Shown here: positions 43,745 to 51,726 of the stretch, in pieces | How the letters are laid out: each line of letters opens with the position of its first letter | Position numbering within the stretch: position 1 is the stretch's first letter | NCBI GenBank assembly: GCA_002633005.1 | Contig: NMRA01000849.1 | Location: forward strand, 69,571 to 121,296 | DNA from: Phoronis australis | Lineage: Eukaryota > Phoronida > Phoronidae | Direction: 5' to 3' | DNA length: 51,726 bases | The notes under the pieces: generated by a model | What the model was told of the DNA's origin: nothing | The model's input: the letters and a program-made list of their open reading frames with translations, nothing else | Database searches by the model: none | Made by a program: the position numbers and the translations under genes

Positions 43745-45062
43745 GTAAGTAACTAATTTTGAGTGATCTCACTAATAAAATCAGAAATTATGTGGACTCA
43801 TCACTGGTAGATGTTAAGACAGACGTGCTCCCAGTGCAGGTATTGTCTCTGGTGATTATTTTGCCCACTACAATAGGTAAGATAAGGAAGTGGCAATTTG
43901 CAACCCAGGTATTGCATTTAGGGTTTTTAATCCTTGGTACTATACACTCGGGGGCAGTAACAGTCGGCAATACCTCGCTGTCCTAAGTTTTGTGGACAGA
44001 TTTCTAGAAATTTCTGGAAGATGTGTTTTCAGTGTTGCCAAATCATCATTTACCTTGTGTTGACAAGTAGACATTGTCAGCATCATCTATGAGCCTTCCT
44101 TTATGGCCCGTCATTTCACAACATCTGTGAAGTTGGTTTCCCAATCGTAAGGTGATCAGAAACAGGGGAGGTGATTAGTTTCCAGTTTTTGGAATAGCCT
44201 AATTACCACCACCTCCTTAGTTTCTGAAGGTGGCTGCTTTAAGGATCCAAAATTTTCACCACAATCAACTCAGCTGGTTCTGTTTAACTCATTCAGTACC
44301 AGCATCAAGTATGTTAGCTGCAAATTTATTGTCTTACACTTACTTTTTACAAAAAAACCCATAAATTTTTATCCGTTAAGGCGAGTTGTGGACTGAAGTG
44401 AACTGTAGCTCAGCTCACAGCTCAGGCAAAATACTCACTTACCTGTTACTTACACTTGTGGTAAACAGCATAAATGTGGTATATGCAGTTAGAATGAGCC
44501 AATGGGAGAGATTTGTTGTTGTCAGATGACATAGTGATTAATTTTCACTGGTTACCAAAGGTGATCAAGTAAGCATTTGCCTCACTTCACCTGCATTCTG
44601 TGAGGATTTATTCTGACCAGATAAATGAACTACAACATGTGCCTGGTGATGCAAAATCCTTGCACTTCATTTTGCTGCACATGTGAGATGAGTTAATTTT
44701 CATTTGAGGTGTGCGGTCTTCGTCTGCGCACACCCTCATGGTATTGACTTTTATAGCAAATTTCTGAACCTTTAGTGTTGTAGTTTAATCTTCATCGTGT
44801 CCATCGTTATTAGATATACAAATGATACCTTGTGTTCTTGTTAAGATACACGGAGCCACTGAAACTCTGATTGTTTATTGCTCGAGGGTATGCAGTTAAC
44901 CTGGGCATGTACAATGGCACTATTGACAAATGGTGGTTATCTACTGACGTACACAGCTGTCTTAAAAAAGTTTTCATTATGCATTTAGTATACCGGTATA
45001 ATGCTTTAGCTCATGGCTTTGTCACCACCATCTGAACTTGTTATTGTTGATATTTACGTCAG
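43745..45062 (+). other. gene 2 intron 2
   Basis: A phase-0 intron of 1.3 kb with no other feature identified. Confidence 0.6.
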
Positions 45063-45176
45063 GTAGAAATGATGATGGACATCTCAAATGCCATGAATTA
45101 CCTTCACCAACACGGGCTCATACATGCTGACATGAAGCTAGCTAATATCATGATAGATGACAGACTTCGAGCAAAG
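45063..45176 (+). CDS. gene 2, exon 3: catalytic loop
   Basis: A 38-codon exon, phase 0 to phase 0, between ATTTACGTCAG and GTATGG. It reads VEMMMDISNAMNYLHQHGLI (helix E) and then HADMKLANIMID, the catalytic loop with His155, Asp157 (proton acceptor), Lys159 and Asn162 kept. The usual Arg of HRD is Ala, so this is a non-RD kinase, as in several innate-immune kinases. The catalytic set is complete, which argues for an active enzyme. Confidence 0.9.
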
Positions 45177-47116
45177 GTATGGTCATTGTCAAATTTGGCT
45201 TGCATTTCACGTGATGTAATGATCCACTGTTGTCATTTTTTTCTGCAGTTTTAGCTCCACTGTTCCTAATACTGAGTTCCTGTGGAACCATATTTCACTG
45301 TTTACAAGTCCATTTCAATTTCCTTGGGTCTGTGGAAACATTCCAGAAATCACCAGATCAACACAGAATAACACTGCGTACGCGTGTTATTGAAAGGTGA
45401 GGTGAACCTTGAAGGCACTTTCATGATTAGAAAACATCTGAATTAATCATGGTTTTTGGACGAACAGGGACACAAGGTAGTGCTTTGGCAGCCATTTTTA
45501 GATTTTTGGCTTTGCGGAACGGCATAGCTATTCACTTCTGCAGTTCCTGAAAGAATTTTCAGAAATTTAGTGTGTGGATCGAACTTGTCAAGCACTATCT
45601 GAATTGTGACACACATTTTTCGCTACTACTTACTGTTCTTGAGTGATTCGAGGTTGTCCTAGAACTCTTCTTCATTTGATTGACTTATTGTGCTGTTGAT
45701 CTCGGGACTTCCCTTGAAATTACTTTTTGAAGTTTGTTATGTATGGACAGACCTCAGCAATTCCTATCTGCATTTTGCAAGCTGTATCTCACTCTTACTT
45801 ACCGTTCTCGAGTTACTGGAGATTTACTGATCCGATGACTATTCCTTTATTGATCTATTCCTTGCTGCTCTTTTGTTGGTATATCATACATGAGCTACAC
45901 GTCACGTTTTTCATCCGATTGGCTTGAAATTTAAACACAACTTATATTTAGTGAAAAACGCGAGGCCTATTGTCTTAGGTTGAAATTGAACTTATGATGG
46001 GTCTGTGATGGCATTTTTGAATGATTATGTAATCTTCTGAAATTTGGTATGCAGATATTCCATTCAACTGTTATCATAAGTGTGTAACCCGTTTCATTGA
46101 GGACTTTTAATTCTCGAATTCTTTCAATTCGAAATTTCCTTGTTTGATGTCTGCTCTTTTATTGACGGATTTGGCAGCGTGTTGGGGTCATGATTGTTGG
46201 TGCCCTTGGTTTTGACATTGACTTCACCTCTAAGTTCTTGAGTCATACCTACCTATACGCTCCCGCGCTGTGGGGTGAGTTTCCTGATTTTGCTGATCGG
46301 GAACACTAGTTAAAGCCATGTCGTTATCAGTTTGACAGTGATAGCAAGGGGAGAAGTTGACAAACCAATATTTCATGGTCCACCTTTCTCATTGTCTGCA
46401 CTTATTTGTTAAGTTCGAGTAATCCAGCAATTGCGTAGAAACTGACATGCTTGAAGTCCAACGTAAGTGTAGCTCCATGAGGGTAAAGTCGGTCCTTTGT
46501 GCAGTGAGCACCTACTCCGACTTTTCAAAAATTTCGATTTTAACCGCCGTTGCTCGGCTTACCGCCCACCTCCTGTTTTTTTGATTCCCATTTTAAGCGC
46601 CCTGAGCGGTAACCCAGATGAGTACGGTAGTATGTGCGGAGCTAACATTTTACATGGCTACCATTGGATCTTGAACTCGCTCATTACAAACTGCAAACGG
46701 TAGAAGAATTGGTATTCCCCAAATTGAAAGAATTTGTAATATTTGCAATACTGGAGATACTGAGAAAGAAGGGAATTTCATGTTACGTTCTGACAGATTT
46801 AAGAAATACATATGTTTGCACCATGTTGCCATCTCAGAAACAATGGCATGTCTCTTTTAAATTCAAGGACAGTGTTTACTTTATTTATGATCAGAAGAGA
46901 AATACTGTGTATGCAAGTTTGTATATACCATTCTGTCTGAACGGTGGCCTTGTGGCCTCTTGCCCAAAATGTTGAGAGTTTCCTGCACTTTCAACAAACC
47001 AGTTACTCTAATTGTTTGATATTAAAAATGATCCCAAATGTTGTCTTTATTGTTGAAAGTGTCAACATTTTCAGCTTCTCAAAGAGCTTTAATTATCTGT
47101 ATTTTATTTTCTTTAG
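45177..47116 (+). other. gene 2 intron 3
   Basis: A phase-0 intron of 1.9 kb. It contains a loose ~168-bp duplication near 45620-45830 (CTTACTGTTCTTGAGT / CTTACCGTTCTCGAGT) and a LINE remnant at 46690-46950. Confidence 0.6.
46690..46950 (+). pseudogene. LINE reverse-transcriptase C-terminal remnant
   Basis: In one + frame the sequence reads NGRRIGIPQIERICNICNTGD, followed by a decayed NFMLRSDRFKKY and, further on, KFVYTILSER. These correspond to the G-R...I-P-x-x-x-R-I-C-x-x-C knuckle, the HFLLxCxxY segment and the terminal VAKFIY-like helix of non-LTR retrotransposons. Several stops interrupt it. It is the same region of the protein as the minus-strand remnant at 10060-11100 but a different, more decayed copy. 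Confidence 0.55.
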
Positions 47117-47277
47117 CTCGGTGACTTTGGTCTGGCTATGTTTCAAGGTTGCACCTCTGAGATGTCCAGTAGAGGGCACAGGCGTGGAACGCTGTCTCAC
47201 ATGGCTCCAGAACTTTTCCAACCAGAGCTGGCTGGATTGAATATATCAAAGAACTCCTTTGAGTGTGATGTTTGGAG
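47117..47277 (+). CDS. gene 2, exon 4: DFG motif, activation segment, APE
   Basis: Begins after TTTTATTTTCTTTAG with LGDFGLAMF (Asp175-Phe-Gly, magnesium binding). It then has an activation segment rich in Ser/Thr (CTSEMSSRGHRRGTLSH), MAPELF (Ala202-Pro-Glu) and ECDVW, with Asp223 of helix F. It ends in phase 2 before GTAAGA. The RGTLSHMAPE stretch resembles the G-T-x-x-x-M-A-P-E signature of serine/threonine kinases. Confidence 0.9.
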
Positions 47278-47869
47278 GTAAGAACTGGTGTGTAGTACTG
47301 GAAAAAGTAGTCGGAGAAACTGAATACGCCTCATCCAGACAGGTCGTTCCACTTACTGTAATGGAGAATTTTGCCTGGCCTAAGTGGTTAGGAAGGAGTA
47401 TTTTAGTTGCACTCAGCTGTCATGACAGGAAGTTCTTTGTTATTTTATCTGCTCATTTTTGACATGTCTTCAGCTACAGAGAATGGATTCCCTGTGACAT
47501 GGTGTCATTCTGTGACAAAATTTGTTAGCCTGGAATTCTGTGACATTTTGAGAATTCTGTGACATTTTGAGAATTTTGTGACAAAATGTGAACCAAGTGT
47601 TTTGTTAGGTTTACAATTACTTTGTGCTGTATTAAGTGGTGGTTCCTTTTTTCACGAAATCTTAAGTTGTTTAATTCATCATTATCACTGACAAATATTT
47701 TGTCTTGCATATGTGACAAAGTCAAAGTGGCCACACAATTTTCGTACAGATGGTCAAGTATGCCCGATCATCATGGTTCTGGGGAATCTTAGCATCTGGA
47801 CACCCTTTAAGATGACAAGTGCACAATGCCTTAGGCTGGGGTAATAATTATTTCTGTTGTTTTTTTCAG
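47278..47869 (+). other. gene 2 intron 4
   Basis: A phase-2 intron of 592 bp, with a short GTGACATTTTGAGAATT tandem near 47540-47580. Confidence 0.6.
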
Positions 47870-47919
47870 CTTTGGGATAACTTTATATGACTTGCTGCTG
47901 AATAAGACACCATTTTCAG
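47870..47919 (+). CDS. gene 2, exon 5: helix F micro-exon
   Basis: A 50-bp exon after TTGTTTTTTTCAG. The first base completes Ser, and the exon then reads FGITLYDLLLNKTPFS, the W-S-F-G-I-x-L-Y-x-L-L helix F/G region. It ends in phase 1 before GTAAAT. It was placed because it exactly bridges the phases and the conserved motif between exons 4 and 6. Confidence 0.88.
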
Positions 47920-48019
47920 GTAAATTTTATGCAGTTATGAGTTCTTAACAGTCACATGCATTGACCTTAATTTGTTGCACTAATACACTCTCTTGATGAA
48001 ACTTGACACGGAGGTATGT

Positions 48020-48192
48020 GGGGAGAATGTGCCAGTATGGTAAGAATGTGCCAGTGTGGTGAGAATGTACCAGTGTGGTGAGAATGTACCAGTGTGGTGA
48101 GAATGTACCAGTGTGGTGAAAATGTGCCAGTATGGTGAGAATGTGCCAGTGTGTTGAGAATGTGATTGTGTGGTGAGAATGTNCTAGTGCTC
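48020..48192 (+). repeat. 19-bp minisatellite, array 1
   Basis: About nine copies of AATGTACCAGTGTGGTGAG with A/G and C/T variants; an N is at 48183. The reverse-strand frame through it encodes only a monotonous His/Thr/Ser repeat. Confidence 0.95.
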
Positions 48193-48533
48193 GGAGTCGA
48201 AAACACGCGACCAGACCATATCATTCTAATTATCAAATAATATTACAAAATTCTAATTACCTGCTTAAGTTAAGACGGTGCAATTTGACCAGGTGATTAC
48301 CCACAGATAAACTGGGCCCCTAGGACAAAAGGTTGCCACGGCAACCACCCTCATTCATGTACGATTAGAATACCTTTACAATGTCGCAACTGATTTAATA
48401 TGAAGCAAATGTCTTTCACGGCAAGATAAACTAGGATTAAAACAGATAGGTACTTGGATGTGGAGATATTTGCCTCTATCGGCACGAAGTTTATCAACGG
48501 GACCATATTAGTAAACCATCTATTATTAATTTG

Positions 48534-48672
48534 AATGTGCCTGTGTGGTGAGAGTGTGCCTGTGTGGTGAGAGTGTGCCTGTGTGGTCAGAATGTGCCTG
48601 TGTGGTGAGGATGTACCAGTGTGGTGAGAATGTGAGAATGTGCCAGTGTGGTGAGAATGTGCCAGTGCCGTT
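48534..48672 (+). repeat. 19-bp minisatellite, array 2
   Basis: About seven copies of the same unit, mostly the GTGCCTGTGTGGTGAGA variant at the left and the GTGCCAGTGTGGTGAGA variant at the right. It is separated from array 1 by about 340 bp of non-repetitive DNA. One further partial unit is near 48780. Confidence 0.95.
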
Positions 48673-49488
48673 TGATTTTCATCGGCTGCTCGCCAGTCTA
48701 GCTTTAAACAAGAAATTACTTGTCTCACCATTTTTGTCAAAACAACTTGAAGGATTTTGCCTTAACTTGAAACCTAATTATGTGGTGAGAATGGACTGAC
48801 ACCATGTGGTTTTTTGGATGGAGTCACACACCCTAGGACCCCCTGTTGGCCATTTTACTTTTCAATCAAGTATTGCTTGTCCATCAATAATTGTCAAAAT
48901 TATTTGACAGTTTTCCACAAAATTTGACTTACTGGAAATGATATACAATACACACCAAAGGTATTCAGAAAAAATGACTGGGAAATCCTGGAATTTCCTG
49001 TCAAGACCGCTGGATGAAAGTTGAATTCATGGTCAAAGTAGCCGTCATAGCGGAGAAATGACGTTTTTTGTATATTTTTGTTTTGGTAAGGATACTCCGG
49101 TACCAATAGAATGTGACGTAGTCTTGATAGCGGTATCACACCCCCTGTTGGCTGTTTTAGTTTTTTACCACATCCAATGATTCCAGCCTGAAAGTGGCTT
49201 GCTAGAATTTCTTGGAACATGACACAAAGTTACGATTGATATACGGGGGCACAAGATAATTTTCAGACAGATTGGATTGCTGCTGCTCCCTAGTTGGTCA
49301 TTTAATTTTGATTGAGATGTTGCTGATCGTTTCCATCCTGGTATTAACACTTGTGGATAATAATTTAATTTCTGGTAGAGAGTCTGTGTTTAACGGCATT
49401 ATATGAAAGGAGGATGACATTTTTCATGACACTTGCTGTGAATCGCGTCTTTTTGCTTTCAAGCTTCCTACCATTATACTTGTTGTAG

Positions 49489-49650
49489 GTCGTGCATCAG
49501 AAGAGGAGATAATAGTCCGCATGATTCTGGGAAATAACAGAATACGAGACATCTGCAAAGAGGATCTGGATAACTGTGTACCAAAAATTTTAGGAGTGCT
49601 GGCTGTGTTGTGCGTAGAGTATAAACCAGACAAACGATTGAAATTTAGAG
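49489..49650 (+). CDS. gene 2, exon 6: helices G and H
   Basis: The exon follows TACTTGTTGTAG; GT completes Gly, and it then reads RASEEEIIVRMILGNNRIRD, ICKEDLDNCVPKILGVLAVLC and VEYKPDKRLKFR. This is the helix G-H part, with Arg in the K-P-D-K-R segment equivalent to the conserved R-P of kinases. It leaves in phase 1 before GTATTT. A good acceptor at 49741 (TTTTCTTCTTCTAG) in the matching phase would add only three residues before TAG. Reading through gives about 40 further codons to a stop near 49769. Either way the C-terminal helix I is short or lies beyond the window. Confidence 0.82.
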
Positions 49651-49789
49651 GTATTTGTAGTTTATGGATCTTCTCTTACAAACAAGTGAAAATGCGCAGG
49701 AATTTATATAATAAGGAAAAGTCAATATTTTCTTCTTCTAGCCAATTTTTAGAGCATAACATTTCTTGAGCTGCCATGTTTATGCACTC
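49651..49789 (+). other. possible 3' end of gene 2
   Basis: Two alternative ends lie here: a 91-bp intron followed by GCC-AAT-TTT-TAG, or read-through to a stop at 49767. An AATAAG precedes the T/C-rich acceptor. No strong AATAAA signal was seen. Confidence 0.35.
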
Positions 49790-51726
49790 TCATATTCATA
49801 TGTGGGTGCATATTGCCGTTATCCCATATGTCCGGCATCCGTTGCTGTGTCTCCAAAATCCTGTGACGGATGAAAGTGGCAATGGATGTAGGCAACTTTT
49901 GGACGGATCCAACTGCCACTGTGCCACCTATTGGCAATATGCTTTTTTACGTTTTCCTTTATATCTTAGAGACCTCGAGTGATTTTCATGAAGAGCCAAT
50001 GACAGCATCCTATTTTAGGGATAGATTTGATATGTTGCATGACATGTAGTGGCCTATTTTTATTATTTTTGAGTCAGTTTTTTGATGTCCAACTATCCAA
50101 CAAACTCCTCCTTATGAAAACCTTCATGTTTGGTTCTACTAGGAAGAGCACAGCTTGCATTGATGTTCGAATGGCTCTGGCTACTGTAGCACCACCCAGT
50201 GGCATTTGTTTGTCTCCTAAAACTGTTAAATTTTACTGGTGTATTGCTAGAAACGTGACCACGAATAGATGAAAGTGATTGCTGTTGCGCCCATTAGTGG
50301 CACATTTCTACTAATGATTTCCTCCATGTCTTCAAAGTTCCTTGATGGATTTTCATGAAACATGATAGTAAATAGGCTTCTATTGAAGAGATAGTAAACC
50401 CTCTCATTTTCAGTTGGATTCCGTTAAGTAGTCATTATTTTTTAGTCTGGTTTTTATGCACCCACATATTATGTGGTTGCATATTACCGTCTTCTCTGTC
50501 TGTCCGGGTGTCCGGCGTCTGCAGCTGTATCTCCTAAACCTCTCAGGATCTTGAGATTTGGCAGATGAGTTCCTATGAAGCTGACGGGATATGACGACAA
50601 ATTTCGGACCTCTTCGATTACCGGTGTGCCTCCTAGTGGCAATTTTAGTTTTTTACGCTTACCTGTGTATCGTCGGAGGTTCTGAACGAATTTTCATAAA
50701 ATTTGGCAGTTACACATCTATTAGTGAGATGGTGCTATCCTCCCATTTTCTAATGGATTTGAGATTCTTTGCGCCACCTGGTGGCCATTTTTACTGTTTT
50801 CGAGTCTTTTACGGCGTCTAACCTTCTGTCAACCAAACCACTCCAAGGATGATTGTGGAAATTGGCATGTATGTACCTAATGTGAAGAGGAGTGCTGACG
50901 ACCATTTTCCGACTACTTTGAATACTATGGCTCCTCTTAGTGGAAGTTTTGTTTGTTTTTGCACCCGTGGCTGTATCTTCTAAATGCTCCACAGGATCTT
51001 TATTGAATTTTGCTAGAGTATTTATATGAAGTTGACAACAGAGGATGATTGTGGAAATTGGCATGTATGTTCCTGATGTGAAGAGGAGGGCTGACCTTAA
51101 TTTTCTGATGACCTTGACAACCGTGGCACCTCCTAGTGGCAGTTTTTTACGCCCATGGCTGTAACTCCTGAACCCTCCACAGGAGCTTTATTAAATGTAG
51201 CAAGTGTGTTTGTGTGAACTTGACAACAAACGACTACTTTCGGATGGATCGGACTACTGCTGTGCCTCCTACTGGCAATTCTAGTTTTTAGTTTTACCTC
51301 TGTATCTTCGAATATCCTTAACAGATTGTCAAAAAATTTGGCAGATAGGCATCTATTAGTAAGTTGACGCTATCCTCCAATTTTGTTTGATTCGTGGTAT
51401 TTTGCTCCATCTAGTGGCCTTCTTTACTGTTTTCGAGTCTTGTTATTTGGTGTCTGCCCCTCTGTCAACCAAACCATTCAAAGGATGGTTATGGAAATTG
51501 GCATGTTTGTTCCTAAAATGTAAAGAGGAAGTCTGACGATGATTCTCTGCTGACTTCATATACTGTGGCGCCTCTTAGTGGCAGTCACGTTTTTTGACCC
51601 CATAGCTTCCTAGTGGCAATTTCACATTTTTCGTTTTCCTCAGTTCCTCAGAAGTTCCTTCACGGATTTTTATGAAATTTGGTAAATAGCTTTGTTGACA
51701 CATACTAGTTGTCAGATGGATTCGAT
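49790..51726. repeat. diverged repeat field with CCTCCTAGTGGC units
   Basis: Recurring phrases in a fixed order: GTGGCACCTCCTAGTGGCA (or variants) at about 50625, 50775, 50930, 51125, 51250, 51410 and 51570; TGTATCTCCTAAAC; TTGGCAGAT; and GGATGATTGTGGAAATTGGC at about 50848, 51042 and 51485. Two large blocks, starting GTTTTCGAGTCTT near 50797 and 51430, are about 630 bp apart. This suggests a higher-order tandem built from ~130-160-bp subunits. The open frames through it are not conserved, so it is treated as non-coding. Confidence 0.7.

Larger units (their letters stand above)
47920..49488 (+). other. gene 2 intron 5
   Basis: A phase-1 intron of 1.57 kb with two minisatellite arrays (listed separately). 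From about 48800 it holds diverged repeat phrases such as ACACCCCCTGTTGGC, which resemble the repeat field at 49790-51726. Confidence 0.6.

Noticed and set aside
48351-48740. minus-strand frame encoding His/Thr/Ser-rich repeats
   Set aside because: It is the direct translation of the 19-bp minisatellite, so the periodic peptide is an artefact of the repeat.
1-51726. CRISPR array or prokaryotic operon
   Set aside because: No regularly spaced direct repeats with unique spacers and no ribosome-binding-site-led gene clusters. The spliced exons show the DNA is eukaryotic.

Overview
The window looks like nuclear DNA from a marine invertebrate. Coding sequence is split into small exons with GT/AG introns of about 0.2 to 4 kb. 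The DNA is AT-rich and carries many short repeats and DNA-transposon or LINE remnants. The palindrome TACATGTA recurs throughout. The domain content (PAN/apple, C-type lectin, THAP, a P2X7-type cytosolic 'ballast' zinc domain) would fit a lancelet, hemichordate, mollusc or cnidarian. I cannot choose among these from the sequence alone. There are no prokaryotic features. Single N bases lie at 40055 and 48183.

Two genes can be followed through phase-compatible exons, both on the + strand. Gene 1 (14931-23898, both ends open) encodes an extracellular protein: a small Cys-containing exon, two PAN/apple-like exons with the same C-x3-C-x5-C-x11-C spacing, and a C-type lectin-like domain split over two exons. 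A possible tail exon lies at 31589-31857. Gene 2 (42237-49650) encodes a protein kinase of RIPK/TKL-like appearance over six exons, with a complete catalytic core up to helix H and an HAD catalytic loop instead of HRD. About 0.65 kb upstream of it is a frameshifted stretch that looks like a signal peptide followed by a decayed PAN-like exon.

The left part is dominated by mobile DNA. At 8008-9375 is a non-coding element with three hairpins, a short terminal inverted repeat and internal repeats of about 420 bp. At 10060-11100 is a minus-strand LINE 3' end. At 11384-13948 is a composite of THAP-bearing DNA transposons flanked by TTAA, with about 157-bp terminal inverted repeats. The inner element (11684-13346) carries a THAP/Cys-rich transposase-like ORF on the + strand and, facing it from the other end, a P2X7-ballast-like ORF on the - strand. 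This pairing of a ballast-type domain with a TTAA transposon is the most interesting observation in the window.

The remainder (introns and 24-41 kb) holds inverted pairs of dispersed repeats (690-1915 with 24825-25935; 32483-32714 with 39822-40052), two clusters of a CAATAGCCATT repeat, a 19-bp minisatellite in a kinase intron, a second LINE remnant at 46690-46950, and a diverged tandem-like repeat field from about 48.8 kb to the window end. Long stretches hold nothing I can identify; they are listed as such.
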